Origin: an uncultured Pseudomonadales bacterium | Lineage (GTDB): Bacteria > Pseudomonadota > Gammaproteobacteria > Pseudomonadales > Azotimanducaceae | Direction of reading: 5' to 3' | Assembly (NCBI GenBank): GCA_937921865.1 | Contig: CAKZWF010000011.1 | Span: 1 to 64,000, forward strand | DNA: 64,000 nt | In this document: one piece after another, positions 1 to 8,404 of the stretch | How positions within the stretch are numbered: the stretch's first letter is position 1 | How the letters are laid out: each line of letters opens with the position of its first letter | Position numbers and translations under genes: made by a program | Notes under the pieces: generated by a model | The model's input: the letters and a program-made list of their open reading frames with translations, nothing else | Database searches by the model: none | What the model was told of the DNA's origin: nothing

Positions 1-62
1 AGCAAGCACCGAGCAATCGCTCATATGCTAGCGGCAGCAAACAGTCGCTGTAACCGAAATCA

Positions 63-1985
63 TCAAGCAATCGAAGCCTGATCCCCTTTCGACTCCAACC
101 ACACCCGTCGATCTCCCGAGCGCTTCTTCGCCAGCAGCATATCGAGCATTTCATCGGTCTTCGAAGTCGAATCGAGGGTGAGCTGCACCAGCCGCCGGGT
201 ATCCGGATCCATGGTTGTTTCCCGCAGCTGCAGTGGGTTCATTTCGCCCAGACCTTTGAAGCGCTGCACAACCACGTTGCCGCGTTTCTTCTCGGCCACA
301 ATGCGATCCAGTACCCCTTCTTTTTCGGATTCATCCAGAGCGTAGAAAACTTCTTTGCCGACATCGATCCGATACAGCGGCGGCATGGCAACAAACACGT
401 GGCCGGCTTCCACCAGCGGGCGGAAGTGCCGGACAAACAATGCACACAGCAATGTTGCAATGTGCAGACCATCGGAATCGGCGTCAGCGAGGATACACAC
501 CCGGTTGTAGCGCAGCCCGCTCAGGTCATCGCTGGCGGGATCCACACCGATCGCAATTGCGATGTCATGAACTTCCTGAGATGCCAGCACCTGACTGGCA
601 TCTACCTCCCAGGTGTTGAGAATTTTTCCGCGCAGCGGCATCACCGCCTGAAACTCCCGATCACGGGCCTGTTTGGCTGAACCGCCGGCGGAGTCGCCCT
701 CCACTAAAAACAGTTCAGCGCGGTCAGCATCCTGACCGGAACAGTCCGCGAGTTTGCCTGGCAACGCGGGTCCTGAAGTGACCTTTTTGCGCGTGACCTT
801 TTTCGCAGCCTGCACCCGGCGCTGGGCGTTGCCAATGGTCAGTTCAGCGAGCTTTTCACCGTCCTGCGGATGTTCGTTGAGCCACAGGCTGAAGGCGTCT
901 TTTGCGACACCGCCAATGAAGGCAGCCGAGTTACGCGACGACAGTTTCTCTTTGGTCTGGCCGGAGAACTGCGGATCCGCAAGTTTGGCAGAGAGCACAT
1001 AAGCACATTGCTGCCAGAGGTCTTCACCTGTGAGCTTCACACCACGAGGCAGCAGATCGCGAAACTCGCAGAATTCTTTCAACGCTTCCATCAATCCGGA
1101 GCGCAGACCGTTCACATGAGTTCCACCCTGAGCCGTCGGAATCAGATTCACATAGGACTCAGTCAACAGTTCACCACCATCGAGCACCCAGCAGACGGCC
1201 CAGTCGACGGCTTCCTGATTACCTTCAGAGGAGTTCATGAACGGACTGGTCGGACAAAGCTCAGCACCTGCCATACCCGTGAGCAGATAAGTCTTCAGGC
1301 CATCTTCGTAGTACCAGGATTCATTGGCATCACTGTCTGTTTCAATGCTCAAAGAGACCCGCAATCCCGGACACAGCACAGCTTTGGCGCGCAACAGGTG
1401 TTTCAATCGGGAGACGGAAATCTTCGGCGTATCAAAGTAAGAGGCCTCGGGAAGAAACTTCACCCTGGTACCGGTGTTGCGCTTACCCACGGTGTCGACA
1501 GCTTTCAGCTTGCCGTCCGGTTTGCCTTTCTTGTAGGTCTGCCGGTAGAGATTGCCGTCCCGCTTGATTTCAACTTCCAGCGTTTCAGACAGCGCGTTGA
1601 CCACGGAGACACCGACGCCGTGCAGACCACCCGAGAAGCTGTAGTTTTCGTTGTCGAACTTGCCGCCCGCATGAAGCCGGGTGAGGATCAGTTCCACGCC
1701 GGAGATTTTGTGTTTCGGGTGGATGTCCACGGGCATGCCGCGGCCATCGTCGATGACCTCGATGGTGCCATCTTTACACAGCGTGACCTCAATCTCCTGG
1801 GCGTAACCGGCCAAGGCTTCGTCGACACTGTTGTCCACCACCTCCTGGACCAGATGATTTGGCCGGGTGGTGTCGGTGTACATGCCGGGTCTACGGCGGA
1901 CCGGTTCGAGACCGGACAACACCTGTAGCGACTCCGCTGAATAGCCGGCGGCTTTTTTTGTTTTGTCAGACGTTGTTTCAGCCAT
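63..1985 (-). CDS. parE: DNA topoisomerase IV subunit B (ParE)
   Basis: ATPase subunit of topoisomerase IV, which with ParC decatenates daughter chromosomes in the cytoplasm. The 640-residue protein has the usual ParE length. The N-terminal GHKL ATPase is seen in DNSVDEALAGYA (around residue 52) and GGLHGVGVSVVNAL (around 118). The TOPRIM domain is seen in LFLVEGDSAGGSAKQA (around 428), PLRGKILN, and the acidic metal site DADSDG. The ATG start follows a purine-rich stretch. The gene is followed on the same strand order by cpdA and a yqiB-like gene, the neighbourhood known from enterobacteria, which supports ParE rather than GyrB. parC is not in the window. Confidence 0.97.
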   Translation of the reverse strand: MAETTSDKTKKAAGYSAESLQVLSGLEPVRRRPGMYTDTTRPNHLVQEVVDNSVDEALAGYAQEIEVTLCKDGTIEVIDDGRGMPVDIHPKHKISGVELILTRLHAGGKFDNENYSFSGGLHGVGVSVVNALSETLEVEIKRDGNLYRQTYKKGKPDGKLKAVDTVGKRNTGTRVKFLPEASYFDTPKISVSRLKHLLRAKAVLCPGLRVSLSIETDSDANESWYYEDGLKTYLLTGMAGAELCPTSPFMNSSEGNQEAVDWAVCWVLDGGELLTESYVNLIPTAQGGTHVNGLRSGLMEALKEFCEFRDLLPRGVKLTGEDLWQQCAYVLSAKLADPQFSGQTKEKLSSRNSAAFIGGVAKDAFSLWLNEHPQDGEKLAELTIGNAQRRVQAAKKVTRKKVTSGPALPGKLADCSGQDADRAELFLVEGDSAGGSAKQARDREFQAVMPLRGKILNTWEVDASQVLASQEVHDIAIAIGVDPASDDLSGLRYNRVCILADADSDGLHIATLLCALFVRHFRPLVEAGHVFVAMPPLYRIDVGKEVFYALDESEKEGVLDRIVAEKKRGNVVVQRFKGLGEMNPLQLRETTMDPDTRRLVQLTLDSTSKTDEMLDMLLAKKRSGDRRVWLESKGDQASIA

Positions 1986-2103
1986 GACGGGTTGTTTTTA
2001 CCTCTCGCTAGCGCTCGTTGACCGAGCCTTATCTGTACTTCTGGTATCTAAGTTGCATCGAGTATCTGAGCTGACGCGTGTTCTCTGAGCGCCGATTCTT
2101 CGC

Positions 2104-2898
2104 TCAGGATCGGTGCGGCAATTCGATCTCAAGTGGATAGTCGACCACCCGTTCTACGGTCGAGCGGACGGTGCCATCCCCTGCCAGCTGCAACCAGCGA
2201 TAACCCGGCTGGCCGCGTATCTCATCAACATCGATGGTGAAAGTGGCAGAGTCAGGTTGAAACTGAAAACACGTTGCGGGTGTTCCGAACAGAGCGATAT
2301 CGCGATAACTATGCTCGACCACCTGATGGGCGTGACCAAACACCATGGCCGCCGTTGTCGAGTGTCCGGCCAGCCATTCTAACAGCTCATCAGCATTTTG
2401 GATTCGATCCTTATCGAGCCAGGGGCAGCCTACGTCGAGCATCGGGTGGTGAGCGACGATCAGCACCCGCTTGCTCTCAGCGGCTGCCTGCCGACATTGT
2501 TCACGCAGGCTGTGGAGGTCAGCCGACGTCAGCCGAGCGCCCGGCTGACCGTTTTCGTGGGAGTCCACACCGATCACGGTCCAGGCAGGAAACTGCAGCA
2601 GAGAACGCTCACCGCCATAGCGGGCCATCGGCCCCGACTCATCATGATTACCAGGCAATACCAGCACAGGTCCAGCGAAAAACTCGGCCAGGATCGCATC
2701 AAACCGAGCATATGCTCGAGCTTCACCATGATGAGTGATGTCACCGCTGGCGATGACTGCATCAGGCGTCGCCTGGGAGAATGCCTGGGTAAGCACAGCC
2801 CGCAGGCTGTCAGCAGTATCCACACCGAGCAGGCGGGCGTCCGGATTCTCGAGCAGGTGCAGGTCGGTGATCTGCAGCAGCGTGATTGAACTGGTCAA
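2104..2898 (-). CDS. cpdA: 3',5'-cyclic-AMP phosphodiesterase (CpdA)
   Basis: Calcineurin-like metallophosphoesterase predicted to hydrolyse cAMP to AMP. Metal-binding motifs appear in order: DLH near the N terminus, GDITHHG, GNHDE, AHHP and GHAHQ. The open frame extends upstream to an ATG at 2943, but that would overlap the preceding yqiB-like gene by 49 nt. A TTG at 2898 overlaps that gene's TGA by 4 nt (TTGA) and begins just before the first conserved beta strand (ITLLQITDLH), so I prefer this start, giving 264 aa. CpdA lowers cAMP and so tunes CRP-type regulation; a probable adenylate cyclase lies at the other end of this window. Confidence 0.9.
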   Translation of the reverse strand: MTSSITLLQITDLHLLENPDARLLGVDTADSLRAVLTQAFSQATPDAVIASGDITHHGEARAYARFDAILAEFFAGPVLVLPGNHDESGPMARYGGERSLLQFPAWTVIGVDSHENGQPGARLTSADLHSLREQCRQAAAESKRVLIVAHHPMLDVGCPWLDKDRIQNADELLEWLAGHSTTAAMVFGHAHQVVEHSYRDIALFGTPATCFQFQPDSATFTIDVDEIRGQPGYRWLQLAGDGTVRSTVERVVDYPLEIELPHRS

Positions 2899-3344
2899 TT
2901 GGCCAACAGAGTCTCGTCGGAGGCGATGCCGTGTGCCAGGCATACCGCCAGGTATTCACTGAGAAAACGGTTAATCTGGGCTTTCTCATCCGGATGACGC
3001 ATGTCTTCGTTAGGATAGTCGTAGACCGCGCGGAAATGCCGCTTGCCCTGATATTCGACCACCTCGGCACAGCGGGCGTCGTGATACAGTCGGATGGTCA
3101 GACTGGGTTTGCGACTCCAGGGCGGAGCCGGTTCCTGCGTCAGGCGCAGAATTGTCGTATATGGTCCCCGCTCCAGCACCCTCAGCGCAATCGTGAAATT
3201 CAAACCGTTGATGTCGACACCAAAGCTGATGATGTCATCTTCGCGCATGCCCGGAAAAAGTTTCTGCAGACGCAGGTAGTTGGCGTCACATTCGGCCATG
3301 TGCGCCGGCAGATTGATATTGTATTTCCGGTCAGTTCTCTTCAT
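2895..3344 (-). CDS. yqiB: DUF1249 family protein (YqiB-like)
   Basis: Conserved cytoplasmic protein of 149 aa with no established function. It matches the DUF1249/YqiB family in size, in the N-terminal segment YNINLPAHMAECDANYLRL, in the central F(G)VDINGLNF region, and in its position next to cpdA. In E. coli the order is tolC-nudF-yqiB-cpdA-yqiA-parE; here nudF and yqiA are absent and the remaining genes keep their order. The stop overlaps the proposed cpdA start, suggesting translational coupling. The family assignment rests on pattern and synteny rather than on a search. Confidence 0.85.
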   Translation of the reverse strand: MKRTDRKYNINLPAHMAECDANYLRLQKLFPGMREDDIISFGVDINGLNFTIALRVLERGPYTTILRLTQEPAPPWSRKPSLTIRLYHDARCAEVVEYQGKRHFRAVYDYPNEDMRHPDEKAQINRFLSEYLAVCLAHGIASDETLLAN

Positions 3345-3578
3345 GTCCGGTCAGCTCTCTGGGTTTCCTGTCATTTCTCGCTATTTCCAGCCGGTTCTCT
3401 GCGATTGTCTTTGTTTCCCGTCGTTCGAGTTCAACGCTGCCCGGCCAGGTATCGGGTCAGGGTCGGTCACTATACCAAGCGGCGCTGCGAGCACCACTGC
3501 CAGGCTTCTCGCACCACAGATATGACGTTTTCCGGTCAAACTCACCAAGACTTAAGTTCACTAGCCCGGGGCCAGCTT

Positions 3579-3587
3579 TGCTACACT
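3579..3587 (+). promoter_or_regulatory. putative extended -10 promoter of tolC
   Basis: TG, one base, then TACACT lies 30 nt upstream of the tolC GTG start, in the 273-bp divergent region between the yqiB-like gene and tolC. No convincing -35 box is seen, as expected for extended -10 promoters. A nearly identical block (TTGCTACAATCCGGCG) sits upstream of the acyltransferase gene at 9859. Start-site mapping would confirm it. Confidence 0.4.
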
Positions 3588-3617
3588 CCGGGCGAAATTG
3601 TTTGAAGAGAAGTCTCC

Positions 3618-4997
3618 GTGAACATGCGCCCCCTGACCTCGCGTCGAATTCACCTGGCAGTGCTGACCAGCCTGCTGCTGATCACCTTCCCCGCCCGTGC
3701 CACTGACATCGTCGACGTCTACGAAGCCGCGTTCGGTTTTGACCCGGTGTTAGGCGCTGCGAGGGCCAGTCTGGATGCTACTTCCGAGGCAATTCCGCAA
3801 ACCCGCAGTCTGCTGCTGCCATCGGTCGGCATGCAGGGCGGTACCAGCTGGAATGAACGTGAGTTTCCGGCAGATTCCAGGGACAAACAGGAGTTCAACG
3901 AACACTACTGGTCAGCGCGTGCCAGCACGCCCATTGTCGATCTGGAGAACTGGTATACCCATACCAGCGCAATCGCCAGTGTCGATGCAGCCAAGCACAA
4001 TTTCTCACGCACCGAGCAGGATCTGCTGGTGCGGACCGTTAGCCGCTACATAGATGTATTGCGAGCTCAGGCACTGCTGGACGCAACCCGCTCTGAAGAA
4101 GCCGCCGTGCAGCGCCAGCTGGAACAGGTGCAGCAGCGCTTTGACGTTGGCCTGGTTGCGATCACTGACGTGCTCGAAGCTCAGGCTGCGTTTGATGCAT
4201 CCGTGGTCAACCGCATCCAGGCGGTAGGCGACCACGACATCTTCTTTGAATTTCTACGCTCGCTGGCGGGCGAACCCTACACCGAAATCGACTTCATTTC
4301 GGAAGAACTGCCCATTGTTGATCCCGACCCCACCAATGAAGAAGACTGGGTCAAGGTCGCAATGGAGAACAACTTTGGAATTCTCTCCGCCGAGTCCCAG
4401 CTGACTGCCGCCAACCGCGTAATCCGGGCACGCCGCTCAGGCCATCTGCCCACCATCGACGGCACGGTCACCTACTCTCACTTTGTTACTGGCGGCGCTA
4501 ACTTCCTCGGCGGCAAAACCGACACCACGGTATATGGGCTGACCATGACGCTGCCGATCTATCAGGGCGGCTTTGTTAACTCCCGAACCCGGGAAGCCCA
4601 GGCGCTGTCGAATCAATCCGCACAGCAGCTTGCTGACAGCCGCCGTACCGTCAGCCGGGATACCCGCAGCCTGTTTCGACGGGTTGCCACCGATGTCGTG
4701 CGCGTGAAGGCTCGCCTGCAGGCGATCACCTCGCTGGAATCTTCGTTAGAGGCTACAGAAACCGGCTACGAAGTTGGCACGCGGAACATCGTTGATGTGC
4801 TGCAGGCCCAGAATCGACTGTTTTCCTCTCAGTTCGACTACGCCGATTCGCGCTACAACTACATCCGCAGCCTGTTTCTGCTGAAACAGCAGGCTGGCAC
4901 TTTAAACCCGGACGATCTCTATGAGCTGAACTCGTTCACCGATCCCAATACACCGGTTAAAGCGCTGACCTCGCTCAAGGATCGTTCCTCCAGCTAA
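3618..4997 (+). CDS. tolC: TolC family outer-membrane efflux channel
   Basis: Outer-membrane channel tunnel used by tripartite multidrug efflux pumps and type I secretion. The 459-residue protein starts with a signal peptide (hydrophobic run LAVLTSLLLITFPARA) and has the two tandem helical/beta repeats of the family: a coiled-coil region around residues 150-170 ending in RFDVGLVAITDVLEAQA, and its counterpart around 380-400, GYEVGTRNIVDVLQAQNRL. The start is GTG at 3618 with a GAAGAGAAG ribosome site; an ATG at 3624 is an alternative. The gene is divergent from the yqiB-like/cpdA/parE group, as in enterobacteria. No pump genes are adjacent. Confidence 0.93.
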   Translation: MNMRPLTSRRIHLAVLTSLLLITFPARATDIVDVYEAAFGFDPVLGAARASLDATSEAIPQTRSLLLPSVGMQGGTSWNEREFPADSRDKQEFNEHYWSARASTPIVDLENWYTHTSAIASVDAAKHNFSRTEQDLLVRTVSRYIDVLRAQALLDATRSEEAAVQRQLEQVQQRFDVGLVAITDVLEAQAAFDASVVNRIQAVGDHDIFFEFLRSLAGEPYTEIDFISEELPIVDPDPTNEEDWVKVAMENNFGILSAESQLTAANRVIRARRSGHLPTIDGTVTYSHFVTGGANFLGGKTDTTVYGLTMTLPIYQGGFVNSRTREAQALSNQSAQQLADSRRTVSRDTRSLFRRVATDVVRVKARLQAITSLESSLEATETGYEVGTRNIVDVLQAQNRLFSSQFDYADSRYNYIRSLFLLKQQAGTLNPDDLYELNSFTDPNTPVKALTSLKDRSSS

Positions 4998-5002
4998 AGG
5001 CA

Positions 5003-6310
5003 CTAGCCCAGGGCGCGAATCTCCGCGCCCAGCAGTTTCAACAGCCGCGCCAGTGCGCCACGGTTAGCCAGCACTACCTGGCGCGCCGCCTCACCGTCGC
5101 GAGTGCGAGCACTCGTATCATCGCGGTAATCCTGAAGCTGCACCGCCAGCGATTGCGCGTCGGTCACAAGTCTCAGCGCACCAGCATCCTGAAACGCCGC
5201 CACCACGTCAGGGAAGTTGAACGTCTCTGCTCCCATCAACAGCGGCTGCGCGCAAATGGCTGCTTCTATCGGATTGTGACCACCAACCGGGACCAGACTG
5301 CCACCCAGGAACGCCAAATCCGACAGGCCATATAGCGTCTGCAGCGCGCCCAGAGTGTCCACCAGCAGAACCTGGATATCATCAGCTACACCAGCCGGTT
5401 CGCTGAATCGTCGATACCGTAAATGCTGCTGGTTCAACAACTGCACAATGTCCCGGCAGCGCGACGGGTGCCGGGGTGCAAGGATCAGCAATGCGGTTGG
5501 ATCTTCGGCAAGCAACGTGGCGTGCGCGCGCAGTACCACGGTTTCCTCGCCTTCATGGGTACTACCGGCAATCCAGGTAAATCGATCTGCCAGCTGCCAT
5601 TTCTCGGACAGCTCAGCGACTTGCTGTTCATGGTCAGGTGGTAACTCGACGTCAAACTTCAGGCTGCCGAAGACACCCATCGCATTCGGCCTGGCGCCGA
5701 GCTCGACAAAGCGTTCAGCGTGAACCGGATACTGACAGGCTAAAAAGCGCAGACCGGACAGCATCTGGGCCGCCAGCGGACGCACTCGGGCATAGCCGGA
5801 TGCGGATTTTTCGGACAGCCTGGCGTTGATCAGGAAGACACCGACCTTGGCGCATCGTGCATAGTCGAGCATGTTGGGCCACAGCTCGGTCTCCACCAGC
5901 ACCAGCAGCTTCGGTGACAGCCGACGGTAAAAACGCCGCAGCGCATGGGGAAAATCAAAGGGTGCGTAGCAGTGGAAGGTGTTCGAGTAGCGATCGGTCA
6001 GCAGGCGCTCGATCTGCGCGGAACCCGCCGGCGTCGTGGCGGTGATGAGAAACTGACGATCCGGAAACTCGCACGCAAGGGCGGCGATCAGGGGTGCAGC
6101 GGCAATCACTTCACCGGCGGAAACGGCATGAAACCAGATGACACCGGCAGGGATATTTTCAGGGACCTGGCCAAAGCGTTCTTCTATTCGCAGCGCATAC
6201 TCCGGCTCGCGCCGGGCCCGCAATCTGGGCCGCAGCCGTGCCCACGGATACGCCAGCAGCAGGGCTATCCGATACAGCCAGCGCCAGACTCTGAGTGGCA
6301 GATCATTCAC
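5003..6310 (-). CDS. waaA: 3-deoxy-D-manno-octulosonic acid (Kdo) transferase WaaA
   Basis: GT30-family enzyme that transfers Kdo from CMP-Kdo to lipid IVA, the first step of the LPS inner core, at the cytoplasmic face of the inner membrane. Family signatures include an N-terminal membrane-anchor helix (WLYRIALLLAYPWARL), IWFHAVSAGEVIAA, ETELWPN, and the C-terminal donor-site segment SDLAFLGGSLVPVGGHNPIE. The open frame reaches 6454, but that runs into the divergent oxidoreductase gene; a GTG at 6310 gives 435 aa, the usual family length, and starts at the anchor helix. It ends 5 bp from the convergent tolC gene. Confidence 0.95.
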   Translation of the reverse strand: MNDLPLRVWRWLYRIALLLAYPWARLRPRLRARREPEYALRIEERFGQVPENIPAGVIWFHAVSAGEVIAAAPLIAALACEFPDRQFLITATTPAGSAQIERLLTDRYSNTFHCYAPFDFPHALRRFYRRLSPKLLVLVETELWPNMLDYARCAKVGVFLINARLSEKSASGYARVRPLAAQMLSGLRFLACQYPVHAERFVELGARPNAMGVFGSLKFDVELPPDHEQQVAELSEKWQLADRFTWIAGSTHEGEETVVLRAHATLLAEDPTALLILAPRHPSRCRDIVQLLNQQHLRYRRFSEPAGVADDIQVLLVDTLGALQTLYGLSDLAFLGGSLVPVGGHNPIEAAICAQPLLMGAETFNFPDVVAAFQDAGALRLVTDAQSLAVQLQDYRDDTSARTRDGEAARQVVLANRGALARLLKLLGAEIRALG

Positions 6311-6444
6311 CAGATGCAGGGTGCAAGTCGGCTCCGCCAGCGTCAAGGCAGCGCGAGGCTCGACTGGCGCAATTTCCACGACGCAGGCGCGAGCGAGATT
6401 CGTCTGTTGCCGGGGTTCTGGCACTTGGCTAGGCTGCCACGGCG

Positions 6445-7602
6445 ATGAGCCCAATTCCCCAACTAGACGCAGTGATTATCGGTGGCGGCATTGCCGGGCT
6501 GTGGCTGGCGAACCTGCTGCATCAGCGCGGTGACCGAATCGTGCTGCTCGAAGCCGGGCAGTTAGGCTGCGGTCAGACTCTGGCCAGCCAGGGCGTGATT
6601 CATGGCGGCATTAAATATGCGCTGGGCGGTTCGCTGACTTCCGCGTCTGCGGCGATCGCCGGAATGCCCGATCGCTGGCGCCGCTGTCTGAATGGCGAAG
6701 GCGATATCGATCTGAGTGGTCTGACGCCGTTGGCCGACGCGAACCTGCTGTTTGCTGACGGCTCCGGCCTGGGCAGATTCAGAACCTTCTTTGCCAGCCG
6801 GATGCTGCAGGGTCGCCTGCAACGACTGGAACCCCAACACTGGCCAGAGGCTCTCAAGGGCTGCACCGGCTGGGTCTATGCACTGAACGACCTGGTGATC
6901 GACACTTCAGCGCTGGTCGAGCAACTGGCTGCACCGGTGGCAGACCGGATCTATCAGCACCCGTTCCAGGCAGAGCAGGCTACCGCGATTAGCGATGGTT
7001 GGCGGCTGCAACTGGGTGACCGGGTAGTGCAGACCCGATGTCTTGTGCTCTGTGCTGGAGCCGGCAATGAACAGCTGAGCCATGGCCTGGGAATCGACCA
7101 GATCCAGATGCAACGCCGACCGTTGCGCCAGGTTATTGTCCGCAGTAAGCGGCTTAAGCCGCTCTACGGGCACTGCCTGACCGGGATCAGCCGCTCGGAG
7201 CCACGTCTGACCATCACCAGTCACCCTGACGAAAACGGCTGGCTGTGGTATCTGGGCGGACAGCTCGCCGGCGATGGGGTCAACATGGACGATGCAACAC
7301 TGATCCGGCACGCCAGGTCCGAACTGACAACCTGCCTGCCCTGGGTGGACTTTCATGACGCACAACTGTCGATTCTGGATGTCGATCGGGCTGAAGCGGC
7401 CGCTGACGGCAAGCGCCCGGATGGGGCGTTCGCCGAGCGGCACAATCACACCATCGTCTGCTGGCCGACCAAACTCAGCCTGGCTCCTGACCTGGGTGAT
7501 CGGGTGCTGGCCCTGCTGCCGAAACCCTCGCAACGCGATTCACAAGATGTCCGGCTGAAGCTGCCACCCGCACAATCGGCTTTGTTGCGGTGGAGTCGAT
7601 AG
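6445..7602 (+). CDS. FAD-dependent oxidoreductase (DAO family)
   Basis: Flavoprotein of 385 aa. The N terminus has a Rossmann FAD-binding motif, VIIGGGIAGLWLANLL, followed by the acidic strand end (LLEAG), and the family-typical LASQGVIHGGIKYALGG loop. This last motif resembles the glycerol-3-phosphate dehydrogenase/DAO group, but no substrate can be assigned. The gene is divergent from waaA and overlaps the start of the aldo/keto reductase. I recall the same oxidoreductase-aldo/keto reductase pair between waaA and hldE in P. aeruginosa, suggesting a conserved neighbourhood rather than a proven LPS role. Confidence 0.85.
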   Translation: MSPIPQLDAVIIGGGIAGLWLANLLHQRGDRIVLLEAGQLGCGQTLASQGVIHGGIKYALGGSLTSASAAIAGMPDRWRRCLNGEGDIDLSGLTPLADANLLFADGSGLGRFRTFFASRMLQGRLQRLEPQHWPEALKGCTGWVYALNDLVIDTSALVEQLAAPVADRIYQHPFQAEQATAISDGWRLQLGDRVVQTRCLVLCAGAGNEQLSHGLGIDQIQMQRRPLRQVIVRSKRLKPLYGHCLTGISRSEPRLTITSHPDENGWLWYLGGQLAGDGVNMDDATLIRHARSELTTCLPWVDFHDAQLSILDVDRAEAAADGKRPDGAFAERHNHTIVCWPTKLSLAPDLGDRVLALLPKPSQRDSQDVRLKLPPAQSALLRWSR

Positions 7603-8369
7603 TGGAAATCCGGACCCTCGGCAACAGCGGCATCCGGGTATCTGTGCTGGGTCTCGGCACTGTGAAGCTGGGTCGTGACCAGGGTCTGAGCTATCCGCAC
7701 AAGTTTGCGATTCCGGACCTGAAATCGGCCCGCAGGCTGATCGATACGGCTTCAGAACTCGGCATCAATCTCCTCGATACCGCACCCGCCTACGGCACCA
7801 GCGAAACTCGTCTTGGCGCTGTCATCAGTGGCCAAAGACGTAAGTGGGTGCTTACTACCAAAGTGGGTGAAACCTTCCGGAGCGGGCAGTCAGAACATCG
7901 GTTCGACCCCAATTTCGTGAGGGCGAGTATCGGGCGCTCGCTGGAGAATCTGCGCACGGATTATCTCGACGTGGTGCTGATTCACTCCAACGGTGAAGAC
8001 GTTGCGATCCTTACGGACAGCGGGGCGCTCGAGTGCCTGCAAGATCTGAAGCGACGCGGGATTATCCGCGCAATTGGCATTTCCCATAAGACTCTTGAAG
8101 GTGCCGAACGAGCGATCGATCTGGGTTGCGATGTGATCATGGCGAGCCTGAGCCTGGAAGCCCCGGAGCAGCAGCCGGTGATCGCACGGGCAGCGGCGCA
8201 GGGCTGTGGGGTGCTGGTGAAGAAGGCTCTGGCCAGCGGTCGGGCTGGCCTCGACAGTCTGCAGTTTGCCGCTTCGAGCGCCGGCGTCAGCTCAGTGGTG
8301 GTGGGCACCATCGACCCGGAGCACCTGGCCGCCAATGCAGCTGCGCTGGAGCATCTGAAAACCGACTAA
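7590..8369 (+). CDS. aldo/keto reductase family protein
   Basis: NAD(P)H-dependent reductase-like TIM barrel of about 259 aa, shorter than the usual 300-330. It shows the AKR pattern: LGLGTVKLG near the N terminus, INLLDTAPAYGTSE (the Asp and Tyr of the catalytic set), LTTKVGE (catalytic Lys), and YLDVVLIHSNG where the catalytic His sits. The start is uncertain between GTG at 7590 and GTG at 7602; both overlap or abut the preceding oxidoreductase stop, implying co-transcription. The C-terminal NADP-binding part is reduced, so activity is inferred only from the family. It converges on hldE with a 35-bp gap. Confidence 0.85.
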   Translation: MESIVEIRTLGNSGIRVSVLGLGTVKLGRDQGLSYPHKFAIPDLKSARRLIDTASELGINLLDTAPAYGTSETRLGAVISGQRRKWVLTTKVGETFRSGQSEHRFDPNFVRASIGRSLENLRTDYLDVVLIHSNGEDVAILTDSGALECLQDLKRRGIIRAIGISHKTLEGAERAIDLGCDVIMASLSLEAPEQQPVIARAAAQGCGVLVKKALASGRAGLDSLQFAASSAGVSSVVVGTIDPEHLAANAAALEHLKTD

Positions 8370-8404
8370 ATAGATTAAACCGGATTAGAACAGTCAGGGT
8401 CAGC

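Noticed and set aside
870-1928. A 352-codon open frame on the plus strand opposite parE
   Set aside because: It is the antisense shadow of the GC-rich parE gene; it has no family motifs and no ribosome site.
5011-5030. GGGCGCG-CGCGCCC hairpin between tolC and waaA
   Set aside because: It lies inside the waaA 3' end and has no T tract, so I do not call it a terminator.
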